Of a DNA stretch of 64,000 nucleotides, positions 34,533-44,121 are shown piece after piece (within the stretch, counting starts at the first letter, position 1; each line of letters opens with the position of its first letter). The notes beneath the pieces are model-generated. The model worked only from the letters and a program-made list of their open reading frames with translations, was not told where the DNA came from and made no database searches. Position numbers and translations under genes: made by a program. The DNA is from Bacteroidota bacterium (GTDB taxonomy: Bacteria > Bacteroidota > Bacteroidia > Chitinophagales > Chitinophagaceae): assembly GCA_030706605.1 (NCBI GenBank), contig JAUZOE010000014.1:1-64000 (forward strand). Reading direction: 5' to 3'.

Positions 34533-35300
34533 TTATTTTTTCAGTAGTGTCCTGTTAAGTATTTCAGTAAGTTTTTGTTTAGTATGTAAAGGGAAATCGC
34601 CTTTCATCATCCAGTCATAATACTGTGGTTCTGATTTTAGCACATCAATAACCGGGCGACCTTTATGTTTTCCAAAGTTGAATACCTCTACATCATTATC
34701 CATTATAAAACGACGTGCAAAATCTACATATTTTTCTTCGCCGGTAAATTGTAGTATAGTATCCAGCGTTTCTCCCAGGTGTTCGTACCTGTTAAGTTGT
34801 GCTTCCAGGATTTCCCATGTTGCTGTAGCATCTACTTCTGCAGAATGTGCATCAACAAGTTCTTTTGCACAATAAAATTTATATGCTGCACCTAAGGTAC
34901 GTTTTTCCATCATATGAAAAATATGTTGTACATCCAGCATCCTGCGATTGGTCATATCAAGAGTGATACCCGCTCTTATAAATTCTTCCATTAATAATGG
35001 AATATCAAACCTGTTAGAATTATATCCTGAAAGGTCCGCATTGTCAATGAACTGTTTTAGCTCGTTTGCCACTTCTTTAAAGGTGGGCGCATCTTTAACC
35101 TGCTCATCGGTAATTCCATGAATATCTGTGGCACTTTTTGGAATCGGTATTTGAGGGTTTACAAATTTATGTTTTACCTGTTTGGTTTTATCGGGAAATA
35201 CTTTTACTATCGCTATTTCTATCACCCTGTCAGTTGCAAGATTTATCCCGGTAGTTTCCAGATCAATAAATACAAGAGGTCGTTCTAATTGTAAAGCCAT
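34533..35300 (-). CDS. DEDDh 3'-5' exonuclease (DnaQ/epsilon-like)
   Basis: A 255-residue exonuclease of the DnaQ family. Exo I is VFIDLETTGINL with the Asp and Glu metal ligands, Exo II has GYNSNRFDIPLL with the Asp, and Exo III is HSAEVDATATWEI, where the His and Asp make it DEDDh. The extra C-terminal 60 residues (NFGKHKGRPVIDVLKSEPQYYDWMMK) hold a quinone-like small motif seen in several Bacteroidota exonucleases. It could proofread DNA or act in repair; polymerase association is not shown. Confidence 0.88.
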   Translation of the reverse strand: MALQLERPLVFIDLETTGINLATDRVIEIAIVKVFPDKTKQVKHKFVNPQIPIPKSATDIHGITDEQVKDAPTFKEVANELKQFIDNADLSGYNSNRFDIPLLMEEFIRAGITLDMTNRRMLDVQHIFHMMEKRTLGAAYKFYCAKELVDAHSAEVDATATWEILEAQLNRYEHLGETLDTILQFTGEEKYVDFARRFIMDNDVEVFNFGKHKGRPVIDVLKSEPQYYDWMMKGDFPLHTKQKLTEILNRTLLKK

Positions 35301-35313
35301 TTTTGAGATTGAT

Positions 35314-36663
35314 TTAAATTTTTAATGTTTTTAAAATATGCATTCCATCGTAATTGCCGCTGCTCATAAAAAGAAAATTAGTATTATCTACATTTTCTTT
35401 TACCAGTCTTTCTTCCAGGTCATTTCTTTTGGTAATCACTTCCAGGTTTGATTTCTGAAATCCTGAAATTACTTTTTCAGGATCTAATGATTTCATTCTT
35501 TTTAATTCCAAAGCATGGTTACTGTAGAAGACGATAGCCTCATCTGCATTTTCCATAGCCCCTTTATATTCACTCATAAATTCTGCATTAAGGCTGCTAA
35601 AAGTATGCAATTCTAAAATAGCCACTAATTTTCTTCCGGGAAATTGTTGTTTTACTGCATTGATACTTGCTGTTACTTTGCTGGGAGCATGTGCAAAATC
35701 ACGATACACATTACTTCCTTTTAATTGTGCTATCAATTCAAGTCTTTTGGCCGCACCCGAAAAACATGAAATCGCTTTTGCAAAAGTAACATCATCCAGC
35801 TTTAGTTCTTTACAAACAAAATAAGCTGCCTGCAAATTTAAAAGATTGTGATTGCCAAAAATATTTAAAGCTGTTTTTTTATTACCGATTTCAACACTGG
35901 TAATTCCGTTTTCGATAAAATAACGAGGAAGGCTATAGGGAATATACCGGATATCTTCCCGTTTATTTTCTAATACCAATTTTTTTAAAACACTATCTGT
36001 TTCGTTATAAATTAAAACGCCGTTTTTTTGAATTTTGTTGATAAAAATAATAAACTGCTCCAGGTAAAAATCAAATGTTGGGAAAACATTGATATGATCC
36101 CATGCAATTCCTGTAAGCACGGCTATATGAGGAAAAAGGAAATGGAATTTGGGCCTTTTTTCTAATGTGCTGGCCGGGTATTCATCTGCTTCGCAAACAA
36201 TGATCGGGGCATCCGTAACCTGTACACTTTGCTCAAAGCCAGCGAGACGTGCGCCAACCAGGTAATCAAAATCTACATGAGCATACTGAAGCGCGTGCAT
36301 TACCATAGCCGTCGTACTGGTTTTTCCATGGCTTCCACCGATGGCTACTCTTAGCTTATTGATACTTTCCTGGTAAATATATTCAGGAAAAGAAAATATT
36401 TTTAACCCGAGTTCAACTGCTTTTTTTAGTTCGGGATTATCAGCTTTGGCGTGCATTCCTAATATGACTGCATCTAGTTCCGAGGTAATATTTTGAGGGT
36501 ACCATCCCATTTTCCCAGGAAGAATTCCTTCTTTTTTGAGATTTCCGGCGGCAGGTTCAAATATTTCATCGTCACTACCGGTAACATAGTATCCTTTATG
36601 ATGTAAAGCAATAGCCAACTGGTGCATTACGCTGCCACCGATAGAAATGAAGTGTACCCGCAT
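35314..36663 (-). CDS. mpl: UDP-MurNAc:tripeptide ligase (peptidoglycan recycling) Mpl
   Basis: Cytosolic Mur-ligase family enzyme of 449 residues that attaches recovered L-Ala-gamma-D-Glu-meso-DAP to UDP-MurNAc. It has the N-terminal Rossmann start (HFISIGGSVMHQLAIALH), the ATP motif GSHGKTSTTAM near 110, AWDHINVF, and FAHAPSKVTAS. The sequence resembles Mpl rather than MurC by length and the GG.VMHQLA start. It fits the DAP-type wall implied by the L,D-transpeptidase. The 13-base gap to the exonuclease gene suggests one transcript. Confidence 0.86.
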   Translation of the reverse strand: MRVHFISIGGSVMHQLAIALHHKGYYVTGSDDEIFEPAAGNLKKEGILPGKMGWYPQNITSELDAVILGMHAKADNPELKKAVELGLKIFSFPEYIYQESINKLRVAIGGSHGKTSTTAMVMHALQYAHVDFDYLVGARLAGFEQSVQVTDAPIIVCEADEYPASTLEKRPKFHFLFPHIAVLTGIAWDHINVFPTFDFYLEQFIIFINKIQKNGVLIYNETDSVLKKLVLENKREDIRYIPYSLPRYFIENGITSVEIGNKKTALNIFGNHNLLNLQAAYFVCKELKLDDVTFAKAISCFSGAAKRLELIAQLKGSNVYRDFAHAPSKVTASINAVKQQFPGRKLVAILELHTFSSLNAEFMSEYKGAMENADEAIVFYSNHALELKRMKSLDPEKVISGFQKSNLEVITKRNDLEERLVKENVDNTNFLFMSSGNYDGMHILKTLKI

Positions 36664-36748
36664 TTATTATATAAAAAAATTATTAATGATTTAACAATAG
36701 ATTGAAACATTCTCCGTTTAAGTTTTTAAACCTTAAACCCATATCATT

Positions 36749-36756
36749 TAACTTTG
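36749..36756 (+). promoter_or_regulatory. Candidate -7 element TAACTTTG for the small lipoprotein
   Basis: Exact TAnnTTTG, followed by C, 28 bases before the ATG of the 39-residue lipoprotein. The -33 element is not clear. Confidence 0.45.
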
Positions 36757-36784
36757 CAAGTTAATACCTATTAATTATCAATCT

Positions 36785-36904
36785 ATGAAAAAATTATTTT
36801 TTGCTTTAGTTTTAGTTAGTTTTGTAGTAATGGCTTTGGCCTCATGCAGTGGTAGCAGACGTAGCAGAACAGGCTGCCCTATGACCGAAAACATTATTCA
36901 CTAA
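36785..36904 (+). CDS. 39-residue lipoprotein
   Basis: A tiny exported lipoprotein. A hydrophobic signal (MKKLFFALVLVSFVVMALAS) ends in the lipobox ALASC, the mature part is SGSRRSRTGCPMTENIIH, and a stop follows. A -7 promoter element is 28 bases upstream. The second Cys with Pro-Met is reminiscent of small Bacteroidota lipoproteins I have seen ending in GCP-type tails; function unknown. It lies between mpl (divergent) and ytxJ, 32 bases before the latter. Confidence 0.65.
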   Translation: MKKLFFALVLVSFVVMALASCSGSRRSRTGCPMTENIIH

Positions 36905-36936
36905 AATATACTCGGAAATTTCTATAACAAAAGTTC

Positions 36937-37272
36937 ATGAACTGGATTCCCTTAGAAAATGAGGATCAAATCGATGAGATCATTTTGAAATCCCAAAATA
37001 AACCACAGGTAATTTTTAAGCACAGTACCAGGTGTTCTGTAAGCAGTATGGCTAAAAACAGGCTTGACAAAAATGAACAACCTGAGGGAATTGAATTCTA
37101 TTTTCTTGATCTTATTAAATACAGAAAAATTTCGAATAAAATAGCGGATGATTTTAAGATAACTCATCAATCACCGCAAATACTTGTAATCAGCCAGGGC
37201 AAATGTGTTTATGACGACAGCCATTTGGGCATTACATTGGAAGATGTCAAATCCAGTGTTTTAGTCAACTAG
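36937..37272 (+). CDS. ytxJ: YtxJ-like bacillithiol-system protein
   Basis: A 111-residue thioredoxin-fold protein. YtxJ-type signatures are the FKHSTRCSVSSMAKNRL active-site segment near residue 28, a single Cys rather than CxxC, and SPQILVISQGKCVYDDSH toward the end. In bacillithiol-making bacteria this protein is proposed to act as a monothiol bacilliredoxin-like partner. Its presence implies bacillithiol in this organism (inference). It converges with the restriction endonuclease gene, their stop codons sharing the palindrome CTAG. Confidence 0.85.
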   Translation: MNWIPLENEDQIDEIILKSQNKPQVIFKHSTRCSVSSMAKNRLDKNEQPEGIEFYFLDLIKYRKISNKIADDFKITHQSPQILVISQGKCVYDDSHLGITLEDVKSSVLVN

Positions 37273-38033
37273 TGCCTAAGCAGATATTTTTCCTTGATGA
37301 TTTTATTGGTCAATTCTGTTTTAAATTTAATCGCATCATAGCCCTTAATAATTTTTACCACTGTGTATAGGGTATTATTCTGACTCATTGATTTTTGGTA
37401 ACTTTTTTCTAACATATCTTTTTTTAAACAACCTCCTGCTATATATAAATTAATAGCGCCAGAACTCACAAGCTTTTCAAAATTATTTGCTTTATAATTT
37501 GCCTGTTCTTTCCGGGCTACTTCATATAAGGGACGGATATAGAAATCATTATATTTTTCGTTGCCTTTGGCTGTAGAAGAATATGGACCTATAATATCGA
37601 ATTGTTCTATCGCTTTTATGATGCTCCTGTTATAAGCAATAGATGATCTTGATTCGATGGTAAAATCCTGCCTGGTTTTTTTGTTGACAATTTTTAAATC
37701 ATATTCATTGATAGCGCTTTTAAATCCATCAGTTCTAACATTGTCATATCGTTGTACCAAAAAATGATTTTTTAAATTGCGTTCAGTTAATAATTCGTTT
37801 AAATAGGCTTCCACATAAATTTCTGCGAGACTTCCCATAAACTGTCGCTGGTATTTGGTTTCATCATTTCTCGGTATTCCCGATTGCGAAGATGACATCG
37901 TGAACTTTGATTTCATTTTTGCCTGTTCCCTGGCTAATTCAAACAATGGGCCACGCGGGTTGATAATAGCCTTTGCTGCCTGCCAAAATTGGTTATTGAT
38001 TAGTTGAAATTTTAAATATACAAAATGGATCAT
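37269..38033 (-). CDS. Probable Type II restriction endonuclease partner
   Basis: A 254-residue protein I do not recognise by name, encoded 36 bases after a DNA adenine methylase in the same direction, which is the usual place for the endonuclease of a Type II system. It has a possible PD-(D/E)xK core: a Glu in GSLAEIYVEAYL, then NEYDLKIVN and FTIESRSS, where Asp and Glu could bind metal, although Arg replaces the expected Lys. No membrane or signal segment is present. Cognate recognition cannot be read from sequence. Confidence is for the R-M role, not the fold. Confidence 0.55.
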   Translation of the reverse strand: MIHFVYLKFQLINNQFWQAAKAIINPRGPLFELAREQAKMKSKFTMSSSQSGIPRNDETKYQRQFMGSLAEIYVEAYLNELLTERNLKNHFLVQRYDNVRTDGFKSAINEYDLKIVNKKTRQDFTIESRSSIAYNRSIIKAIEQFDIIGPYSSTAKGNEKYNDFYIRPLYEVARKEQANYKANNFEKLVSSGAINLYIAGGCLKKDMLEKSYQKSMSQNNTLYTVVKIIKGYDAIKFKTELTNKIIKEKYLLRH

Positions 38034-38069
38034 AATGATATTTTTTTAATAAAATCATTGCGTACTGAA

Positions 38070-40508
38070 TTACGATTTCAGAGAGTCGGATTTTATTTGC
38101 CTTTTTTCAACATACGATGCTGCTTCTTTGTAAAGAAGTTTTACCTCATTTTCTTTTAAACCTATGGTTTTAAAAATGGCGAGATCAATTTTAAATTTAT
38201 CCTCCTGTAATATTTCTTTGGACAAGGGTAATTGTTCCCGAGATTTTATGGCGTTTGTTAATGATTCAACACAAGCGCCATGTTTCCTGAAATAAACCGG
38301 GTGGGGGATGAGTGTTTTTTTCAAAAGATTTACATCCACATCGCTTAAAGTCTGGCTGCCCGTAAGTTGCCTCGCAAACAGGTCAATAAAATACCTGAAA
38401 CAGATACTGTTTAAAATCAGGAAAATTTCATCGGCATATTGCCGGTATTCCTCTTTAATTTTTATTACATAATTTACTTTATCACAAACCACATTTGCTT
38501 TTCTATTATCTATTAACCTGAATTTTTCACCAATTTTTGAAGGAAAAATAAATTCACCTTTGGAAAAAGTGGGGGTAAGATTGTACCATAGATGTCGCCC
38601 GGAAACACTAGGTCTTTCATGAATGGCAAATTCTTTTTCTGCAAAATTGATATACTCAAGAATCCTCTTTTTCCCCGATTTGAGTTCGTCTTTAGTATGA
38701 TTACAATTGATGACAACAAATTTTAGGTTGCTGATTTTTACCTCCAGTTTGTCTGCTTCTTTCTGGGTTTTAAATACCGGAACAACAAATTTTTTTTCAA
38801 TGATAAAATGTTCATTATTTAATCCGGATAAAAACCAACCACAAGTTTTCCAGGTTTGTAGGTGTTTTTCTTTTTTTTGCCCGAATGTTTTTTGATACTC
38901 TTCCGGTGAAAGATTTTGTGCTTTATGCGTTTCGTCAATTAGGTAGAAAAAATCATTAGCGCCTGTTTTTATTCCATATTTTACCTCCACGATATTTGAT
39001 AACGGAATCAATATATCGCCTGAATGGCTAATAATTTTGTTATAAATTTCCGGAGATCTTAAATATTTAGCTCCCCAGTGCCCGTTGGAATATTTACCTG
39101 ATACGGTTGAACTGTTTTCCAAATCCAGTTGTGATACTACTTCTGCCTGGATATTTTTATCAGAATAATTTTTTGTAAAATTTTCAATCTTTCGGGTAAA
39201 TTGTATCGCTTTCTCAATTCGTATCGGGGATCCGGATTGATCAACCAGGTTTTCATAAGCACACTTAATCCTTATAAATTTTACCAAATTATTTTTACGT
39301 GTAAGTGCATTGTTACATTTTTCTATTACTAATAAAACTGTATTGACTGATGCTGTCTCAAAACTCCTTTTTGCCTGGTAATCTATAATAGTGATTATTT
39401 TAAAATGATCCAATAAAAACTTTTGTAACCCGCTCCCAAATTGCACATCGAGCCATGATGCAGAAATTACATATCCCAAGCGGGCTCCTTCTTTCAGAAA
39501 ATACGAAGTGTGTATTAAAAAATAAGTATAGAGGTCACTTTGGCCACTGATATAAGAAATACCATACTGGTGTTTTATTAATTTCAGCCATTCTTTTTTA
39601 TCAGCCATCTCTTCGTGACGAATAAATGGCGGATTGCCTAAGCAGGCATCAAAAAGTGGAAGCTGCTTATTTTTATCGCTATTCTTTTCTGTAGTAATTT
39701 CTAAAAAATTTTTGTTTATAATTGCCTGTTTGATATAAGGCTCTGTTTTATTTTTAAAAAAAAGATTAAGAGATGAAAGGTATGATGCATAGGGGCTGAT
39801 GTCAATTCCGGTTAAATTTGTTTTCAGTAATTTTTTGGAAATACCCGGATGAAAATATCGAAGAAAATAAAAGGCGCTTAATAAAAAAGTGCCTGATCCG
39901 CAACTGCTGTCCAATACTGTGTGAGTGTTTTTACATATGCAAAAAGCAGTTAAAATATCTGCTTCATCTGCCTGGGTAAAATGCTGTCCATGCTGTTGCT
40001 GGTGTTCGTTAAAAGAAAATTGATTGTAAACGATTCCAATGATATCAGCAGGGAAATTTACAATGCAATCAATTATATTTTTATGCTTTTGGGAAATATC
40101 TTCTTTTATGCTTCCAGGAAATTGAGGCAGGAATTTTCTAAAATTTTCGGGTAATTGCAAAAATGCTTTATCAAGGTGGTGAGTAGCAAGAGCACCCTGA
40201 GCCTCATTAGTAACTTTATCTTTAGCACCCTGCTGAAGAATTAAAAATAGCGCAGCAAGCCGCAAATGATTTTCTAATTGAGTCTTATTGATGATTTGTG
40301 TGCTCTCAATAAAATGATTTTCTTTTAAATATGCATATAAACCTGAATGTAATAATGAGGAGGAAGATTTTTTATCGAGAATGAATTTAAAAAGTATGGC
40401 AGCCGTTTCTGAAACAATATCCTGTAAATATTTTATGCAATCCTTTTCGGTCAATAGAGTCCTGGCTGAATTAATTTCTTTGATATTTGGCAAAACAGGT
40501 TCATTCAT
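38070..40508 (-). CDS. N6-adenine DNA methyltransferase (Type II/IIG-like)
   Basis: An 812-residue Class gamma-like DNA adenine methylase. SAM binding is at HGQHFTQADEADILTAF and VLDSSCGSGTFLLSAFYF (motif I, near 200-220), and the catalytic motif IV is GNPPFIRHEEM near 293. The long C-terminal half after about residue 450 would be the target-recognition region (EVKYGIKTGANDFFYLID). No endonuclease domain is obvious at its N-terminus, so cutting is left to the downstream gene. The length and large recognition part are typical of Eco57I-like methylases. Restriction partner and host protection are inferred. Confidence 0.8.
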   Translation of the reverse strand: MNEPVLPNIKEINSARTLLTEKDCIKYLQDIVSETAAILFKFILDKKSSSSLLHSGLYAYLKENHFIESTQIINKTQLENHLRLAALFLILQQGAKDKVTNEAQGALATHHLDKAFLQLPENFRKFLPQFPGSIKEDISQKHKNIIDCIVNFPADIIGIVYNQFSFNEHQQQHGQHFTQADEADILTAFCICKNTHTVLDSSCGSGTFLLSAFYFLRYFHPGISKKLLKTNLTGIDISPYASYLSSLNLFFKNKTEPYIKQAIINKNFLEITTEKNSDKNKQLPLFDACLGNPPFIRHEEMADKKEWLKLIKHQYGISYISGQSDLYTYFLIHTSYFLKEGARLGYVISASWLDVQFGSGLQKFLLDHFKIITIIDYQAKRSFETASVNTVLLVIEKCNNALTRKNNLVKFIRIKCAYENLVDQSGSPIRIEKAIQFTRKIENFTKNYSDKNIQAEVVSQLDLENSSTVSGKYSNGHWGAKYLRSPEIYNKIISHSGDILIPLSNIVEVKYGIKTGANDFFYLIDETHKAQNLSPEEYQKTFGQKKEKHLQTWKTCGWFLSGLNNEHFIIEKKFVVPVFKTQKEADKLEVKISNLKFVVINCNHTKDELKSGKKRILEYINFAEKEFAIHERPSVSGRHLWYNLTPTFSKGEFIFPSKIGEKFRLIDNRKANVVCDKVNYVIKIKEEYRQYADEIFLILNSICFRYFIDLFARQLTGSQTLSDVDVNLLKKTLIPHPVYFRKHGACVESLTNAIKSREQLPLSKEILQEDKFKIDLAIFKTIGLKENEVKLLYKEAASYVEKRQIKSDSLKS

Positions 40509-40565
40509 TGTTTCATCATAAAATAAGAAAGTTTGAATAAGGAAAATATTGAAGATGAAATTAGT

Positions 40566-43025
40566 TTAATCTAAATTAATGTATTGCTGCAATTCAGCTT
40601 CTGTTTTTACCAATACATCCCGCACTTTACTTCCCTGGCTCGGACCTACAATTCCGACAGCTTCCAACTGGTCCATCAAACGACCGGCGCGGTTGTAACC
40701 GAGTTTCATCTTTCGTTGTAATAAAGAAGTGCTTCCGCTTTGGCTCATTACTATCAATTTGGCAGCATCGTCAAAAAGCGGGTCACGATCATTGGCGTCA
40801 AAAGTTTTATTTTCAAATTCTTTTTCATCTACATATTCAGGTAATTTAAACGCTTCACCATACCCCTGCTGATCGCCAATAAAATCAGTGATTTTATCCA
40901 CTTCCGGTGTATCAACAAAAGCACATTGCAGCCTGGTCAGTTCACCATTATAGCTGATAAGCATATCTCCTTTCCCGATCAATTGCTCAGCGCCTCCAAT
41001 ATCTAAAATAGTGCGGCTGTCAATTTTACTACTTACTTTAAAGGCTATCCGCGCCGGGAAATTGGCTTTTATAGTGCCGGTAATGATATTAACCGATGGG
41101 CGCTGTGTAGCAATGATTAAATGAATGCCTACGGCTCTTGCCAACTGTGCTAATCTTGCAATGGGCATTTCCACTTCTTTTCCCGCAGTCATTATCAGGT
41201 CAGCAAATTCATCAATAACCAAAACAATAAAAGGCAGAAACTCATGTCCTTTTTCAGGGTTTAATTTCCGGGCTACAAATTTTTGATTGTATTCTTTTAA
41301 ATTACGAGTGCCTGCTTCTTTTAGTAAATCGTATCGTATATCCATCAGTGTGCATAAGGCATTGAGGGTATGGATTACTTTTTTGGTATCTGTAATAATG
41401 GCATCTTCTTCACCCGGTAATTTTGCCAGAAAATGTTTTTCGATAGTTTTATAAATGCTTAATTCTACTTTCTTAGGATCTATTAAAACCAGCTTTAACT
41501 GGGAAGGATGTTTTTTATAAAGAAGTGAAACTAATATGGCATTTAAGCCAACTGATTTACCCTGTCCTGTAGCTCCTGCCATTAAAAGATGAGGCATAGT
41601 AGCCAAATCCACTATGAAATTTTCGTTGTCAATTTTTTTACCAATGGCTATTGGTAAGGAGAAATGATTATTTTGAAATTTTTCAGAGTTTAATAGCGTT
41701 TTCATGCTCACCACCGACTTCTTAATATTGGGTACTTCAATACCGATAGTTCCTTTTCCCGGAATGGGCGCTATGATACGAATGCCGAGGGCTGAAAGAC
41801 TTAAAGCTATATCATCTTCCAGGTTTTTAATTCGTGAAATACGTACACCAGGTGCAGGGATGATTTCATATAGAGTTACCGTTGGCCCTACCGTGGCAAA
41901 TATCTTTTGAATCTCAATATCATAATTCCTTAGGGTATCTATGATTTGATTTTTATTGGCTTCCAGTTCAGAAGCATCTTGCACAATTTTTTCGCTGCCA
42001 TGGGTTTCCAGGAGATCGACGGTTGGAAATTTATAATTTCTAAGTTCAAGAGACGGATCATAAGGATCCTGGGTTACTTTAGGTTTAGCAGACGGAGAAA
42101 CCTCATCTTCTTCATTATCTTTCCTTTCTAATGAATGGGCATTTTTTACTTCCAGAGTCAACCCATTGCCTTCGCCGATTTTTTCAGGAAAAGGTACTGA
42201 AGGTTTTTTTTCTTCTTTTTCAACGATATCAAATTTGTGATTGAAGGGCGTATCTTCTTCTTCCGGGATAGCAGTTAGTGGGGAAAGATGGTTGCCGGAA
42301 AAGGACTGGTCATTTTCTTCTTCAGAAAAAGCGCCTTCATTTTTAGCCGGGAAAAAAGTTTTTTCAAATAATTTTTTATTTTTCTTATAATTAAATGACG
42401 GATTAAAGCGCCAGATGATGTAGCTAAATAATCCTACAAATAAAAGTGCGGCAGTGCCTGTGTACCCAATTACATGCTGTAGCCATGCGCTGATCATATC
42501 GCCAACTTTTCCGCCCCAAAAAAATTCAGGATGGGCAGAGATAACGTTTTGTTCTTGCGGAGAATGCATTAAGAAGGAAGCGCAAACGCTAATAACCAAA
42601 AGACCGACAATAACGTACCGAAGATTACGGCTTACAGAGAATATTTTTTTCGGGGCAAATAAATTGACACCTACCACAAAGAAAAAAAGACAGAATAAAT
42701 AAGAAGCAATCCCAAAGCCTTTACGAAAAAACATGTCAGAAAAATAAGCTCCTGCCGTGCCTAATGCATTGGCCATATTCTGATCTTTACCTGGAAATAA
42801 AATTTTAGCATCCCTGATACTTGACTGGTCTTGCTGCCAGGTAAATAAATATGAGGTGAAAGCAATAAACAACAAAAAAGAAATCAGGATTAAAATAGTT
42901 CCGGCAATCTTATGGGAACGTTCATCATGAATTAGTTTTTTTACTTCTACCTTTTCTACCTTGTCGGGTTTCATTTTAGAAGTGTTTGCTGTTTTTGTTT
43001 TCTTAGATTTTTTCGTTGTCGCCAT
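40566..43025 (-). CDS. ftsK: DNA translocase FtsK/SpoIIIE
   Basis: Membrane-anchored, ATP-driven DNA pump that segregates chromosome ends at the septum (819 residues). It has four N-terminal membrane helices (residues about 35-210), a short acidic linker, and the motor with Walker A GATGQGKSVGLN near residue 482 and Walker B region FIVLVIDEFADLIM. The C-terminal gamma winged helix (KLGYNRAGRLMDQLEAVGIVG) reads KOPS-type polarity signals. I used the ATG at 43025 (MATTKKSKK) rather than the preceding TTG. It lies after the R-M genes, opposite in function but same strand. Confidence 0.93.
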   Translation of the reverse strand: MATTKKSKKTKTANTSKMKPDKVEKVEVKKLIHDERSHKIAGTILILISFLLFIAFTSYLFTWQQDQSSIRDAKILFPGKDQNMANALGTAGAYFSDMFFRKGFGIASYLFCLFFFVVGVNLFAPKKIFSVSRNLRYVIVGLLVISVCASFLMHSPQEQNVISAHPEFFWGGKVGDMISAWLQHVIGYTGTAALLFVGLFSYIIWRFNPSFNYKKNKKLFEKTFFPAKNEGAFSEEENDQSFSGNHLSPLTAIPEEEDTPFNHKFDIVEKEEKKPSVPFPEKIGEGNGLTLEVKNAHSLERKDNEEDEVSPSAKPKVTQDPYDPSLELRNYKFPTVDLLETHGSEKIVQDASELEANKNQIIDTLRNYDIEIQKIFATVGPTVTLYEIIPAPGVRISRIKNLEDDIALSLSALGIRIIAPIPGKGTIGIEVPNIKKSVVSMKTLLNSEKFQNNHFSLPIAIGKKIDNENFIVDLATMPHLLMAGATGQGKSVGLNAILVSLLYKKHPSQLKLVLIDPKKVELSIYKTIEKHFLAKLPGEEDAIITDTKKVIHTLNALCTLMDIRYDLLKEAGTRNLKEYNQKFVARKLNPEKGHEFLPFIVLVIDEFADLIMTAGKEVEMPIARLAQLARAVGIHLIIATQRPSVNIITGTIKANFPARIAFKVSSKIDSRTILDIGGAEQLIGKGDMLISYNGELTRLQCAFVDTPEVDKITDFIGDQQGYGEAFKLPEYVDEKEFENKTFDANDRDPLFDDAAKLIVMSQSGSTSLLQRKMKLGYNRAGRLMDQLEAVGIVGPSQGSKVRDVLVKTEAELQQYINLD

Positions 43026-43088
43026 TTGATACAAAGATAGAGAAATGCTTAAAGGGATTCGGCGTTAATTGAATGAAAAAAAATCTGT

Positions 43089-43484
43089 TTATGATTTGGC
43101 TTTTGTGGATATGCCAAGGAACATGCAAAGCCAGCCAATAATAAAATACAATCCGCCAAGAGGCGTTATAGCGCCTACCCAATTATAACCGGGCAAAACA
43201 GCCGCTTTTATAAAAGCAAGAAAATATAAAGAACCACTAAAAAAAATAATGCCGGCAATAAATAATATGCCGGACCACTTTAGAAATTTTCCTGGGAATT
43301 CTTTATAGAGAATGCCGGTAATTAGTAAAGCAAATACGTGATAAAACTGGTATCGGACGGCTGTTTCAAAAATGCCATAAGCATACTCGGAAATGGAGCC
43401 TCTCAAGGAATGAGCAGCAAAGGCGCCCAGTATAATTGAAAACGCTCCTAATAAAGCCGCTGTTTTTAAAAAGCCTTTATGCAT
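43089..43484 (-). CDS. DUF423 membrane protein (YgdD-like)
   Basis: A 131-residue protein with four hydrophobic helices, of the DUF423/UPF0382 type. It has AALLGAFSIILGAFAAHSL at the start, FETAVRYQFYHVFALLITG, the SGILFIAGIIFFSGSLY segment, and a final AITPLGGLYFIIGWLC. The family occurs broadly in bacteria and has no known function. It is encoded next to aroK in the same direction, 20 bases apart; the link appears incidental. Confidence 0.85.
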   Translation of the reverse strand: MHKGFLKTAALLGAFSIILGAFAAHSLRGSISEYAYGIFETAVRYQFYHVFALLITGILYKEFPGKFLKWSGILFIAGIIFFSGSLYFLAFIKAAVLPGYNWVGAITPLGGLYFIIGWLCMFLGISTKAKS

Positions 43485-43504
43485 GATAAACCATTTTTTA
43501 AATT

Positions 43505-44113
43505 TTAAGATTTCTGTTTTGCCGGTTTCTTATAAATTCCTGCAGATGAATTTTCGGGCGTAGCATCAGCTTCTTTTAGTTTTTCTGAGGACAGAGGCTT
43601 TTGTAGAAAAGCTAAAGAATCTTCTGTAAGTTGAGTCACTTCTAAAACGTGATGTGCCTTTAAATAAATGGGTTCCCTCTCTTTTAATTTTTTTTGAATA
43701 AAAAATAATAATTCAGACTGGTTTACTTCTTTTAGTAAAGGTCGTTTTAAAGTTTCGTCCATTACTCTATCCAAAATATATTGAGGCGAAGCTTTCAGGT
43801 AAATAACTTCTCCCTGCGATTGCATAAAATTGATATTGTTGAAAAAACAGGGTGTGCCGCCACCGCATGAAACCAGGTAATTTTTTTTATTTTGAAATTT
43901 GCGGAGAAAGAATCTTTCTTTTTTCCGGAATTCGTCTTCTCCCTTTTTTTCAAATATTTCTTCTACTGTCATTTTAAATGATTCTTCAATTTGCGTGTCC
44001 AAATCATAAAAAGAATATCCGTTTTTGGCAGCCCATATTTTGCCCCAATACGATTTTCCACTTCCCATAAAGCCGATTAAGAAAATAGGTTTCATATGTA
44101 ATTTTGCTTTCAT
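43505..44113 (-). CDS. aroK: Shikimate kinase
   Basis: Cytosolic kinase phosphorylating shikimate for aromatic amino acid synthesis (202 residues). It has Walker A LIGFMGSGKSYWGK near 12, DLDTQIEESF (shikimate Asp), the EEIFEKKGEDEFRKKE loop, and SCGGGTPCFF. The lid and adenine loop are RPLLKE and related segments. The last 30 residues (SSEKLKEADATPENSSAGIY) extend past the fold and are low-complexity. ATG at 44095 (MKPIFLIG) is a plausible alternative start. It sits 8 bases after the acyl-CoA dehydrogenase gene. Confidence 0.9.
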   Translation of the reverse strand: MKAKLHMKPIFLIGFMGSGKSYWGKIWAAKNGYSFYDLDTQIEESFKMTVEEIFEKKGEDEFRKKERFFLRKFQNKKNYLVSCGGGTPCFFNNINFMQSQGEVIYLKASPQYILDRVMDETLKRPLLKEVNQSELLFFIQKKLKEREPIYLKAHHVLEVTQLTEDSLAFLQKPLSSEKLKEADATPENSSAGIYKKPAKQKS

Positions 44114-44121
44114 TGTTAGGT

